A stretch of 64,000 nt of DNA, taken from positions 62,001 through 126,000 of the forward strand of contig MVBO01000011.1 of assembly GCA_002261195.1 (NCBI GenBank), given 5' to 3'. The notes below the pieces were generated by a model, which saw only the letters and a list, made by a program, of their open reading frames with translations, had not been told where the DNA came from and did not search any database. Of the stretch, positions 1 through 11,037 are shown one piece after another. A program made the translations under genes and the position numbers. The stretch's first letter is position 1. Each line of letters begins with the position of its first letter. Source of the DNA: Bifiguratus adelaidae (lineage: Eukaryota > Mucoromycota > Endogonomycetes > Endogonales).

Positions 1-74
1 AATAACGAGTATACAAGATGAAGAATCCATCCATCTCGGTTTGAAAGTACTGATTCGAAGCGTTAGCCAATGAC

Positions 75-414
75 CTAGACCATGCCGGAGGCCCGCCGGA
101 TCAAGGAATGTAACGCTATGAGATATGCAACCGCATAACGCGTCACAAGGGCTGAACCTGCGGCGAGCACCATCACCACCAGCGCAATGCCTACCTTGCG
201 AGCATCACTATCATGGACTTGGTTAACAAGTCTATTCAACTCCGCGCGCATAGCCTTTGCATGAGCAGCCGAACTCGCACCTTTAAAGTCCTATAGACAA
301 CGCCAACACTGCACTTCAGCCCGAGTTATCATAAACCTTCGGTCTCCTTACCAAGGTGGAAAGTGTATGAGGGTGAGACTTGTCACCAGTAATGCCGTCT
401 GCCTTTGTCGCCAT
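75..414 (-). CDS. Small single-span membrane protein, unidentified
   Basis: Two-exon gene read directly from the minus strand. Exon 1 (414-352) encodes 21 residues starting MATKAD. A 61-nt GT-AG intron (291-351) follows, and exon 2 (290-75) ends in TAG. Phases agree exactly and give 92 residues. The N-terminal half is hydrophilic with an Ala/Arg-rich amphipathic stretch. Around residues 50-80 there is one hydrophobic span (GIALVVMVLAAGSALV, then a second apolar patch), then a short basic tail (LIRRASGMV). This layout resembles small tail-anchored or mitochondrial outer/inner membrane proteins. I do not recognise the family and assign no function. It is divergent to the chitin deacetylase, 1.28 kb away. 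Confidence 0.6.
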
Positions 415-1690
415 GATATGAAAGAGATAGAGATACGTGAGTGCAAGGATGTGCCCAGGGGTGGTTCTTTTGCGAGGTGAAATGCCAGCGTGACTTGCTT
501 TTAGAGTTGGGGCTGGATTGATGTCGTCATCGTTACTTTTGATTGGTGCAAACCGTCGAGCATTGTTGGAGGCGTTCTTTGCGATTGTGGGGCTAAGGAA
601 CAGATGAGGTGGTGATAGGCGTATGCCAAGGCGGAGATTGATTGCTTAGCATGGTTTTATTTCATCTGTTGATGAAGCAATGCTTTGATTATCCGTTGCC
701 GACGTGGTGCAAAGGAAGGAATGTTGGAGCCGGTGCTGAAGCTCATATGACTTTGAGCAAAGCAGGAGCGAGTGGTGGATACAACCAAAGGGGTAACACA
801 TCTCGACTTTGCTGTTTGGGGTACGGACGGGGCATTGCGTGTCTGAGGTGTCACAATCGGCTGTGCTATTCCGGTCGTGACACAAAAAGAATCCCTCTAG
901 AACTATCGCACAATTCACACATATACACGGCATACTTCTTGTTGGCGGTCATGTTGCTTGAACTCTCTTTGCATTTGCTCAACGAAAGCATTCCAGGGGG
1001 AAGTCAATCCCAGAGTCGCTGTCTTCGATTTTCTGGCCAGCCACATTCCGTGACCCGTTTCGCATGAAGTCTGTGGACGCGTTCGAATGACTGAGGTCTC
1101 GACTGATTAATGCCGCAGCATGGGCCATTTTAATAATACTTGCGGTGGGCCCGCTACGATGCCGTCCCGAAACTTTCTGCATACCGTTTGTCCTACAACC
1201 GTCATGACGAGCAAGCGGGTCATTTCACTCGCACAACTATCGCTTTGGGTACGCTATGCGATAATTCCGTGCTGCGGAGCTTTAGCCTGAGTCATGCAAA
1301 GCCCTGTCAATTCCCAAGTTTCAGATTAATAATTAGCTTATACACTGAGCAATACATTTTGAAAACAAAAGGTCTGATGCGCATCATCAACACATATCGT
1401 AGAATGTGTGGCCTCTGCATGCCTCTGCACTTCATCGATCGGCTCGCTCTAGGTCTTCCCCATGGATATCATCACACGGTTAAAGGCAAAGTCGAATTTC
1501 TACGTTTCCTGGTATGTTACGTTACACAAGTACCACACGGGTGGTGCATCTTCAAGAATAATTGACGGTATATTACAACGTCCTCCCTTCCTCTTTCTCA
1601 TTCTTTCTTCCCCTTCTATCGCACCCTCTGTGCATCCAGCGCCTTTTAACGCGCGCCCCTTCCCTTCCCTGTTACTTTCACTTTTAGAGA
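415..1690. other. Intergenic region, no supported gene
   Basis: Space between the divergent starts of the small membrane protein and the chitin deacetylase. Open frames here (for example 642-1067) have no domain, no codon pattern like the neighbours and overlapping antisense frames of similar length, so I treat them as chance. The last 100 bases before 1691 are rich in C and T runs, a common look for fungal core promoters and 5' leaders. No TATA box stands out. Confidence 0.5.
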
Positions 1691-3262
1691 ATGAAGCAGC
1701 ATCTGTTGTTGGCTGCTGTCAGCGCGTTGTCCTTGTTTGGACTAGGCGCAGCGACTTGTAGCCCCACGTATACTGTGGTCTCTGGCGACTACGCTTGGTT
1801 GATTGAGCAGAAGCACAATATCACTCATGATCAGTTGCAAGGATGGAACCCTGGTGTCAACCTAACCTTGATTTTTCCCGGTGAATTGTTGTGCCTTGGT
1901 CCAAACAGCTCTAGCTCGTCTTCGTCGGCGACAAAGACCACACACATTACCACAACCACAACCACGTTATCTACCGTTTCCTTGCCCACTGGATCTCCCT
2001 ATGTGACGAGGTATTCCTGCACACACTATTCAACCTCGACCTCATCCTTGAATACTTGTGCAAAAATGATGTCCAAGTACTCTGTATCCAGCACCAACTT
2101 CGCTTTGTGGAATCCTTCTATCAATTGTTCTAAGAACCTTCCTACTGGTACTCGCGTCTGCTTCTCGGCTTCTACCGTGGTCTACAAATGCGGTCACTAC
2201 GCTACTGCTACTTCCTCGCTCAATACGTGCGCAAAGATGATGTCCAAGTACTCTGTCTCCAGCGCCAACTTTGCATTGTGGAATCCTACGATCAATTGCG
2301 CAAAAAACATTGCCTCTGGAACTCGTGTGTGCTTCTCTGCTGCTCAGGTCGCCTCATCAGGTCCCTCATCGGCTTCAAGCACCACGAGCACCACGAGCAC
2401 ACCCAAGCCCACTTCAACTAATTCGGCTGATGGATGTTTGGCCTTTTACACTGTGAAGTCGGGTGATGGTATGTGGGCCGTTGAGAACGCGACAGGCAAG
2501 ACTCAGGCTCAACTTTCGCAAATCAATCCTGGTTACGACTTCAATAACATGCAACCCGGCGATATGATTTGTTATTCTTGGGGCCTTGGCGGCAAGCCTC
2601 TTCCTCCTGTACCAATCTTTGGCTGCAACGTTACCGGTTCCTTCTCCATCACCTTCGATGACGGTCCAGGAGCTTATACGAATAGCCTGTTGGATTACCT
2701 TGCCAAGGAACAGGTCAAGACGACCTTCTTCATCAACGGCAACAACACCTTTTACATCTATGACCACGCGGACGCTCTCAGAGCTGCCTACAATGCCGGT
2801 CACCAGATTGCGACTCATGGCTGGTATCACTTGAACAATACTCTGCTAACTGAAGCTCAATTCCGCGAGAACATTCTGAGATTGGAACAGGCGTTTGTCG
2901 ATATTCTTGGTGTCATTCCGAAATACTACCGTCCTCCCTATGGTATCTACAACCCAATGGTATTGGGCGTGCTAGCCGATCTTGGTTACCATCTCGTTAT
3001 TTGGGACATTGATTCGGAAGATTGGCTACTCGAGAACTTTAGCAAGGAGCAAGCCCAATACACACAGCAACTGGCTGGTCAATCGTACAAATCTTCAGCT
3101 CACATCAGTCTGCAACACGATATTCACCCTATTACCGTTCAGCAATTGGCACCATGGGTTATCCCCTATGTCAGAGATACCTTGCACTACAAGTTGATGC
3201 CTGTTGCTAGTTGCTTGGGTGATTCCAATCCCGCCAATTGGTACAGACCTCCTCGTACTTGA
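1691..3262 (+). CDS. Secreted LysM chitin deacetylase (polysaccharide deacetylase)
   Basis: Intronless, 523 residues. An N-terminal signal peptide (MKQHLLLAAVSALSLFGLGA) precedes about four LysM-type chitin-binding modules: residues ~23-73, ~109-162, ~165-218 and ~248-300, separated by Ser/Thr-rich linkers. The C-terminal half is a NodB/CE4 domain with its motifs intact: TFDDGP (motif 1, catalytic base and metal Asp), HGWYH (motif 2 metal His pair), RPPYG (motif 3), a DIDSEDW segment (motif 4) and LQHDIH (motif 5 catalytic His). It should remove acetyl groups from chitin in the wall, making chitosan or masking chitin. No C-terminal GPI signal is evident, so retention probably relies on the LysM modules. 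Start chosen because the signal peptide begins there. Confidence 0.93.
   Translation: MKQHLLLAAVSALSLFGLGAATCSPTYTVVSGDYAWLIEQKHNITHDQLQGWNPGVNLTLIFPGELLCLGPNSSSSSSSATKTTHITTTTTTLSTVSLPTGSPYVTRYSCTHYSTSTSSLNTCAKMMSKYSVSSTNFALWNPSINCSKNLPTGTRVCFSASTVVYKCGHYATATSSLNTCAKMMSKYSVSSANFALWNPTINCAKNIASGTRVCFSAAQVASSGPSSASSTTSTTSTPKPTSTNSADGCLAFYTVKSGDGMWAVENATGKTQAQLSQINPGYDFNNMQPGDMICYSWGLGGKPLPPVPIFGCNVTGSFSITFDDGPGAYTNSLLDYLAKEQVKTTFFINGNNTFYIYDHADALRAAYNAGHQIATHGWYHLNNTLLTEAQFRENILRLEQAFVDILGVIPKYYRPPYGIYNPMVLGVLADLGYHLVIWDIDSEDWLLENFSKEQAQYTQQLAGQSYKSSAHISLQHDIHPITVQQLAPWVIPYVRDTLHYKLMPVASCLGDSNPANWYRPPRT
2017..2343 (+). repeat. Tandem duplication of a LysM module inside the chitin deacetylase
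   Basis: Two copies, starting near 2017 and 2189, are nearly identical in protein. They share SLNTCAKMMSKYSVSS, FALWNP and GTRVCFSA with the same cysteine spacing. DNA identity is also high, including an 18-base exact core (gatgtccaagtactctgt). This points to a recent in-gene duplication, while the first and fourth LysM modules are clearly more divergent. Confidence 0.85.
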
Positions 3263-3571
3263 ACTGTAGAAGAGTAAAAATCTAGAAATTGGAAAACACC
3301 GTCTGTGCGCACATCTACTCTTTTTCGTTTCCCTCTTTTCTCATTTGTTACTGTGTCCTCATTACTGACCTTGACTCACACTGTACGGCACGCCGAGTGT
3401 CGCTGGCTGTTCTTGGCTCTGTCTCTGCTGATTGCACGCCGGGCTGTGTAGTAGTGTGAGCGGGCGCGGATAGTCTGTTGAATAATCTACCGGACGGAGC
3501 GGAAGCGATGACGATTACACTCTTGCCTTGCCGGGTCAAGATACTCCACTTTCCCCGCCACTGCTTATCCT

Positions 3572-5006
3572 ATGCCACTCATGCTATTATCAAAGCTTGC
3601 TTCTTTACCCAACAGTAAGTGGACGCGGTTGTGCTCCGAAGCTGTGCTGCGCAGTCGCCAGGCAGGTGCCGCAGTCATGCTCGACAGCCTCTTTGGTCAA
3701 TGAACATGTATTCATCCCTCTTACTTGCATTCATAGACACGGGCTCTTCTTTAATGTCACGGAAAACGCCCTGGAGATATCGATCGTGGCGGATGCCGCC
3801 ATGATGGATGAGGTGTTTGTGCCGCTGATTGGGCGCGCATGTACTGGCATATCAGTCAGTGGAGAGGTCTTCCGAGCATTCATGATTGATGATGACAATG
3901 GACAAAGTAGGTAGAAAAGCAGGTGCATCGAACCAAGACTTACATCACCTCTAGATGCATCTGGAAAAAGGATCAGTGAGGTGTCGGAACCTTTGGCCAA
4001 GGCACGATTCTCCATCTTTTACATGTCCACGTATCAGACAGATTTCGTATTGATCAAGGAGAAGCGACTAGAACAAGTGGTGGCCTACCTACATCAAAGC
4101 GGTTTCGAGCTTGATCTTGATTCCTTGGAGGAGAACATGCCAGGGTTTGACCTGAACACATTCCAAGTTAGACCGAGTAAAGGATCTGATCCCATACCCA
4201 TCAATGCCCCACAGACACAACCAGCACTCTCACAATCCAGCGGCTTACTTACACAACCCGAATACTCATCCTTTCCCTCTTCTTACGGTAGCTATTCCGA
4301 ACCATCCCAGCCGCTGTCCTCCCTTAAGTCGGATGATCTAAGCGGGAACGAGGCGTCATTACCAGGATTCCAGGATCAAACGCTGGATTTTCTACGCTGG
4401 GAGAGATCCGTCATTGCAAATCAACTCAAATGCGTAGGACTTGACCGAAACTTTGTTGATGACTGGGCGATGAGTGTGATGAAGGTCATGTTCTATCCAG
4501 ATTTGGTGCAAGGCTATCGAACAGATACCCCACGATTTTTCTCATATACCGCTAGCGACGAAGGCATATCGCTTATTACCGACATTGAGGTCTTGAATGA
4601 GTTTCAACCTCACTGGGTCAACCAAAGCATGGATACACCACCAATGCGGCTCATCCAAGTGGATCTATCTACAGGACATAATTTAGGTAATGTCGCTTGC
4701 TGCCTTTGCCTGTACGCACTAACACCTTGAAAAACCAGATCGGTATGGCATTGTAAGATCTATTGCGTACCCATTGGTTGAGAAGGCAAACATCAATCTC
4801 CTGTATCTCTCCACTTTCAAGACCGCCAATGTGCTGGTAAGTGCGTCACACCTGTTGTTCTTACCCCTTGTATAACTATATTTCAGGTCTATGAAACCGA
4901 TTTGAAAGAAGCAGAAAGCATTCTTGAAGCAGATTTGGCAGCACAAGAGCGAAAGTGTGGACTAGGTCAAGTGGATGAAGTGGAAGAAGATGTGAGCATG
5001 AATTAG
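3572..5006 (+). CDS. CASTOR/GATS-like ACT-domain protein
   Basis: Five exons (3572-3614, 3688-3906, 3955-4686, 4739-4836, 4887-5006), all in phase, give 403 residues. The first exon, and so the start, is the least certain part. The segment reading FFNVTENALEISIVADA, the block around FSIFYMSTYQTDFVLIKE, and the late block RYGIVRSIAYPLVEKANINLLYLSTFKTANVLV match the ACT-domain pattern of the CASTOR family. In animals CASTOR1 binds arginine and frees GATOR2 to activate TORC1. A Ser/Pro-rich insert (residues ~150-215) separates the ACT pairs and is longer than in the 329-residue human protein. A role in amino-acid sensing is inferred from the family. Ligand residues cannot be confirmed by eye. 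Confidence 0.72.
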
Positions 5007-5268
5007 CAGTTTGTGTAACCTATATATGGCATTCGGATTCAGATTTATATAACCCTTTCCTCTCGTTTGGTGCATATATACGCGGTTACTTTGCTGGATC
5101 AAAGGCCACGAGTATATCGATACAACCTAGACTGCGAGTGCACTAAGACAAGTTCATTGGATTGCAACGACGGCAATCCTCCTGTGCGATACTGTATTGT
5201 GCGATTGTAACCGACGACGGGTCATCCGAGGTTCGCCGGTATCTACTTTGCAGTTATAACGCTTGACC

Positions 5269-8238
5269 ATGATGATTCAATCTCCAATGAGCGCATATCC
5301 TCAATCGCCGACGTCATCGGCACACTCGCGATCGCAATCTCTTGCATCCACAGCGAATTCCAGTCGAGGTACTCCCTCCGGTCCGCCCATCAACTATGAA
5401 GCAACCGCGGCAGCCTATCATACTGACCTGGAAATGTTTTTGGAGGCGATTCTTGCCAAAGGTAAGTAAGAGCATCGTACGGACGGCCATAACTGATTCT
5501 TTTTTGTTCTCTACAGAGGCCAAGCAAGGACCATCTCCTCAACGGATGGCTGCTCGTGAAAAGCTTGTACGGCTATCACGACAGCAATTTTATGAACTAT
5601 CAACAGACGTTTATGATGAGATGACTCGTCGCATCAAGGATGATAAGCAAGGTACGTAACATGCCGCCTGATGGGATGCGGGAACGCGTGCATAACGGTC
5701 AAACAGTGCCTTTTCTGCCTGTGCGGGAGAATTTTCACCCGAAGAGAAACCAAGCTCGACAAAAGCTAGCTACTCTCCCCAAGTCGCGCTTCAAAGATCT
5801 CGCCAGTGATGTCTTTTATGAACTCAACAGACGATATCCCAATGCAAAAGGATCAAGCGTACCGGTATGTTCCATGTACCGCTTGCCTTGGTGCCATTGT
5901 TCATTTTCATTTCTTGTAGGAACCCATGCCGACATCACGCATACCCATGCCACCTATGCCAAATGACCAGTCAAAAGACAAGGAGGCGTCTAAAGAGGGA
6001 GGTAGTTCGGCAAAGACAACGCAAATTGTTCCAACCACCGGGACGATCAACATTGAGCCAGTGGGACCTGATATGATGGGCTCTCCCGTCATGAATCCAC
6101 CTTCGTCATACGGGCGAACCATGACACCGACATCAAATAGTAACTCGGAGAACAATTTCAAGTCGTCATCACCTCCAAAGCCCAATGGAATTGACATCGA
6201 CAGATCTTATCCGGGATCCCACAAACCGTCGCATAGTCTCTCTGAGAGCCCTTCGTCATCGTCAGGCATTCCTTTACCCTCTCAGTCGACCCCATATAAC
6301 CGAGATTATCCGCCTCAAAGACACGATTTGAACAAGTCGCCTCCGAACAGTTTTGCCGGATCTCCAGAAAACAACTATCGCTCCTTGGATGGCATGATGG
6401 CCGAATTGGGTGGATTAAATCCTCCGCCCTCAAACAGCAATTATCAACCATCGACCGTACCTGACCGTCGGCCTTCAAACGATGATCGAGTGCGTGACCG
6501 TGGTCCAACTTCAGACAATGATAGCCTGCATGGAAGCGATAGTCACGAGGATACGGTCTCTCTTCGGCGGCTCGAAGCTCCAGTAAGCTCCAATAATGCA
6601 CGGAACCAAGTCATGGATGAGAAAATGAAGAACGAATACGAGGAGCGTCTCAGAACGATGAGACTGCGCGTAGAAGAATTGGAGGCAAAGAACGCGGTAG
6701 GTACAAACAATGACCTTGGCTTATTCTCCTCTAATGTGCCTTTCCAGGCGTTGTCATCTGGTTCACGATCGGCCAAGGATAGCTATACGCAAAACCTCGA
6801 GGAGGAGATTGAAGATTTGAAGCAAACCAAACAACAACAGCAGAATCGACTCCAGCAGCTTCAAGAAGCATATAATCGTTTGGAAGAGGAACACAATCAT
6901 CATTTGGAAACGGTCGACGCTGTTCGGAATGACATGAAATTATTTCTCGAGGAAACCAAGGACTTGGCATCCAGGAATGACGAATTAGTCGCATCCAAGG
7001 AGGGATCTGACGCTACTATCAAAACTTTGCAGGCCGAAGTGAGTGCGTGTATTTGATAATTTGCAGTCTGCTGATTGATCTTGACCTTAGGTTGAAGAGT
7101 GGAAGAGCAAATATCAAACTGCCAAAGCAGAGCTGCGCCACATCAAATGTGAGTGCGAAAGACCCTAAAACCCCATGTGTACAATGTAGTGACCTCTGGC
7201 ACAGCAACGTCGTTGTTCCTGCGTGATCCTCCTGTGACGAATCTTGATGAGGATATCATGCGTCCCACTGCCCAAGGTGCGGTGGACCAAGTGCATGTGA
7301 TTCGTTATCAGCATGCTATTGATGAGCTTTTGCGCGTTTCCCGAACCAACAAATTATCCGGTGTATTGACTGCAATGAAAGACGTTGTCGTTGCTTGTAA
7401 GGCAATTACTGTCGATATTGAAAAGGCTGACAGTCGCGGCTCTTTGTCGGCGGAAAAGCAAGCGCAGGTGGACGAGCAAAAGACAGCCTTCTCGAAGGCA
7501 CTTGCTTCATTGATGACGGCCGCAAAGAATCACGCCTCTGGACGTGGCATTACTCCGGTCAGCTTACTGGATGCCTCTGCAGGACAGGTTACAGAAGCTG
7601 TGGTTCGGTTAGTTGAAGTGTTTGGCATGACTGCAAAGCGGGAGATACAGTCTGTCAGTAGCGACGAAGACCGACCCCTCGAGCGTTCGGTGAAGCCCGC
7701 ACCAATGTATCACGAGGAACGCAATATCACTCAACTGAAACGCGACGACTATGGAAGTTTGACACCCCCCAAGACCCCTCGTGATTCAGATCGCGCGGAG
7801 GAAATGGACATTCGCCGTTATAAGGTAAGTTTGACTTTTTCATCGAACGATAAAAGTATCTCAATATCCACGCAGCAATTTCTTGAACGACAAACCGATC
7901 AATTGGTGGAAAGCATACAAGCTGTCTTGACGGCAGTCCGTGCCAACAAGGGACCTCAAGTAACTATGTCGGTAGCCACCATTGACGATATCGTTGGTGA
8001 TATCATTTCCACTTCTCGAAAGGCGTTCCAGCATCCCTCCGTTGCACTCTATCAAAGGGAAGGAGAACCCATTCTTCAAGATCTTATCTCGTGCCAAGAC
8101 GACATGGTTCATTTGAGCAATCAACTCGTCCAACGCATGGATCGTGGTGGTGACGAGACGGCGACACGTAAACTGATTGCTGCAAGTTATGAATTGGCGA
8201 AATATGTCAAGGAACTTATTGGCTTGATCTCACAGTAG
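5269..8238 (+). CDS. SPA2: Spa2/Sph1-like polarity scaffold (SHD domain, coiled coil)
   Basis: Eight exons give about 864 residues. Two Spa2-homology (SHD/GIT) repeats lie at residues ~75-110 (ARE KLVRLSRQQFYELSTDVYDE) and ~125-160 (RQKLATLPKSRFKDLASDVFYE), the hallmark of the family. A low-complexity Pro/Ser region follows, then a coiled coil (from ERLRTMRLRVEELEAK onward), then a helical C-terminal domain. Spa2 is the polarisome scaffold at hyphal tips and binds Bni1-type formins and MAPK kinases. Two candidate introns, 6697-6747 and 7825-7875, are each 51 nt with no in-frame stop, so the reading frame stays open with or without splicing. I count them as introns because of GTAGGT/GTAAGT donors and pyrimidine-rich 3' ends. 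Confidence 0.88.
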
Positions 8239-8476
8239 AAGGTCATCCTCTTTATCTCTTGTTATTCACACTCTTATGTATATATCTAGTGTAAAAGTAG
8301 ACATTGTCTTGACCTTTTTCTCTTGCCGATTGGACAGGCGTGTGGCTCTTCCAAATAAGGAATTACCCAATTTGGACTTTCGGCCTTTGCGGCGAGAAGC
8401 GCCTGGGAACAAGAACAGCACAACTCCGGCTCCACGTTCTCGTCCTGCTACGGCCGACAACACCACTTGTTCAAAC

Positions 8477-9280
8477 ATGGCGCATATAGCAAGCAACTTT
8501 CCCGCGGCCGGTTTACTCGCCGACAAGGTCGTCATCATCACCGGAGCCTCTTCGGGTATTGGCCGAGCCACCGCCATAGAGTGCGCACGACAAGGCGCCA
8601 ACGTGGTGATTGGCCATATTGGCGACGATACAAGTCATGCATCTGTCAAGGAGGTACAAGCGCTCATATCTCAGCTTGGAAGACAGTCGATTGATGTCGG
8701 CGGCAACGTGGCAGATCCTGAAACGGCTCAGCATATCGTGGAGGAAGCGGTCAAGGCATTCGGTAGGGTCGATGTTTTGGTGTCTAATGCCGGGATATGT
8801 CACTTCCACGCCTTTTTGGACATGCCTGGAGATTTTTACCGCAAACACATTGACGTTAATCTCAACGGAGCCTTTTACCATGTTCAAGCAGCTGCCAACC
8901 AGATGAAGCAGCAAGGAGGAGGTGGTGCCATCATTGCGGTATCGTCTATTAGTGCACTCGTTGGAGGAGAGTTTCAGACGCATTACACTCCTACCAAGGC
9001 CGGTTTGTTGTCGTTGATGCAATCCACGGCTATTGCGCTGGGAAAGTACGGCATTCGGTGCAACGCCGTGTTACCGGGAACGATCGAAACAGACATCAAC
9101 AGGGAGGATCTGGCGGATGTCAAGAAGCGAGAGTACATGGAGGGCAGGTGTTGTCTTGGACGACTTGGCGAGCCCGAGGATCTGGCCGGGCCGATCGTCT
9201 TTTTGGCGAGTAATATGGCGCGCTATGTCACTGGAGCTAGTCTGCTGGTAGATGGAGGCATGTTTGTGAACCTGCAATGA
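8477..9280 (+). CDS. L-rhamnose 1-dehydrogenase-like SDR
   Basis: Intronless short-chain dehydrogenase of 267 residues. It has the nucleotide motif TGASSGIG, NAG at the end of beta-4, and the catalytic Ser-Tyr-Lys in SSISALVGG...HYTPTKAG. It ends GASLLVDGGMFVNLQ. The stretches THYTPTKAGLLSLMQSTA, GKYGIRCNAVLPGTI and the FVNLQ end closely match, from memory, yeast L-rhamnose-1-dehydrogenase (Scheffersomyces stipitis RHA1), which oxidises L-rhamnose to L-rhamnono-1,4-lactone. The frame stays open upstream to an ATG at 8276, which would add 67 residues. I chose 8477 because the Rossmann fold begins about 20 residues later, the usual spacing. Substrate is inferred and other sugar dehydrogenases are possible. 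Confidence 0.82.
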   Translation: MAHIASNFPAAGLLADKVVIITGASSGIGRATAIECARQGANVVIGHIGDDTSHASVKEVQALISQLGRQSIDVGGNVADPETAQHIVEEAVKAFGRVDVLVSNAGICHFHAFLDMPGDFYRKHIDVNLNGAFYHVQAAANQMKQQGGGGAIIAVSSISALVGGEFQTHYTPTKAGLLSLMQSTAIALGKYGIRCNAVLPGTIETDINREDLADVKKREYMEGRCCLGRLGEPEDLAGPIVFLASNMARYVTGASLLVDGGMFVNLQ

Positions 9281-9385
9281 TGGTGCACGTGTATGCGTAG
9301 ATACGCTCTTGTATATTAGCAAAATTGAACGTGTAAACCATGTTAAAGATCTATGTGTTCCGGTATTGTTACAATACGTCTACAT

Positions 9386-10880
9386 TTAGGCCAATGGATT
9401 GGCCACGGGGATAACAAGCAGATCAAAGAGCTTGGAGACATCCTCGCAATCCTCCAAATGAGCAATGAGATTGATGACGGCAGCCTGCTGTTCCCGTGAG
9501 ATGAGTCCAAACGTTAGAGTTTCGAACTTGGTGACGATGTCCTCATTCGTTAGAGGCGCTTTGACACCCGTTGGCCGTACGACCGTTGATTGCTTTGCGT
9601 TGCCGTTGCCACAGTCGGTCGTCACTCGCGTGCACAAACGGTCACGAGGGTCAGGCAGACGATCGAACTCTTCTTGGTGAACAACTTGAATCTTGCGCAC
9701 CAAATCCCAGATGGTCTGACGATTGAGTTTCTCGGTCGAAAACGTGCGCATGCCAATGTCGCCGTCAATGAGTTGGGCAGCTGCAATGTAAGAGGCGTTC
9801 ATCTGTGCCCCAATCACGTTGATCGGCTCCTCGGCCTTCCAACCGCCGTGCTTATAGGCCGCCTCTCCCATTTCAATTTTGACGCCTTGGATATCGTCGA
9901 GACTAATGGATCCTGACGCTTGCATTTCCTTGATGCAGTCAACGGTGGCATGTATGCCCGCCATGCAAGCGTACGGTTTGACGTTGATATTTAAGGTTTG
10001 CCAAACCTCGGACAGACCCTTGACGACCTCTTGGACCTCGGGGGGCGCTGCTCCGAGAGTATACACTTTCAGGAACCCGCCGTAATCTCTTTCAAAGACC
10101 TTTCGAATGCCCTTGTACCCAGACTCGGCCATGAGAGCGGCGAAAAGACCATTGCGAGCCGCAAACCCGTGTTGCATACGCTTGACGGAAGACTCGAACT
10201 GTGCAGACATGAGACCACATGCCTGCGTGCAAGCTATACCTAGTGCATCTTCGATTTGTATGGCATTAAGCTTCAAAAGCTTGCTGGAGGCACCTGCAGA
10301 GGCAGCGGGGCCAAAGACTGGACCGCTGTGCCAGCCACGCGAGAGAATCTCGCCTCCGTGAAGGGCTAAACCGACGCGAGGACCAATCTCATAGCCAGCT
10401 AATGTTGCAAGCATAAAGTCTTTGCCAGATATGTTGTGGTTGCGTTTTCCCTTTGTGTGTTCAACAAGCGACATTAGTGCGGGAAGAATGATGGAATTAC
10501 TGTGCAGGGGAGCTACACTGTGATAACTAGTATCATCTCTGAGTGCCCATAGGCAGTCAAGAAGCGACAAGATACACTTACTCGTCTAGCTCAAACCCTT
10601 GAATGAATGTCGAGTTCAGCAACGCGGCAGGTAGCGGTCCGATATTCACGCCCGGCCAACCAACAATTGGACAGGCACCGGGGCTTTCCATCTCCAAGAC
10701 CGCGTGAACAGCTTGCTCGGACCAAGGTAAATGAGAAGCGACAAGAGCGCATGCCAGGCCATCCAGAATAAGGTACCGAACACGTTCCCGAACGCGCTCG
10801 GGAACGCTGTCCCATTGAAGGTTGGCCACCCATTCGGCTAGTTGCACCGTGACGCTTCCAGACGTGGTATTCTCTTCCAT
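9386..10880 (-). CDS. MmgE/PrpD family protein (cis-aconitate decarboxylase-like)
   Basis: Two exons: 10880-10582 and 10538-9386, with a 43-nt intron among the shortest in the window, giving 483 residues. The N-terminus VQLAEWVANLQWDSVPERV...LDGLACALV, the junction region DDTSYHSVAPLHSNSIILPA and the segment LATLAGYEIGPRVGLALHG are typical of the MmgE/PrpD fold. That family includes 2-methylcitrate dehydratase, cis-aconitate decarboxylase (itaconate synthesis; CadA, IRG1) and iminodisuccinate epimerase. Length fits CadA/IRG1. I cannot choose between substrates by eye. It lies tail-to-tail with the SDR (105 bp apart), and the Zn2Cys6 regulator gene lies just upstream of its start on the same strand. 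Confidence 0.82.
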
Positions 10881-11037
10881 ATCGTTGATTTGTTTAAAGT
10901 GATGATGTTGTGTGACGAAGGTCAATGAAGTAAGAATGAGACCCCTGAAGCCAGTTATATATTTGTGGTCCAAGGGAGCGCATGAAATACGGAGTTCGGC
11001 ACCCTAAGCGAAGGTTCCTCGGGATTACCAAATTGGG

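Noticed and set aside
642-1067. 141-codon open frame upstream of the chitin deacetylase
   Set aside because: No domain, overlapping antisense frames of similar size, and composition unlike neighbouring coding exons.
8276-8476. N-terminal extension of the SDR from ATG 8276
   Set aside because: The added 67 residues are not conserved-looking and the family normally starts near the Rossmann fold. Kept only as an alternative start.
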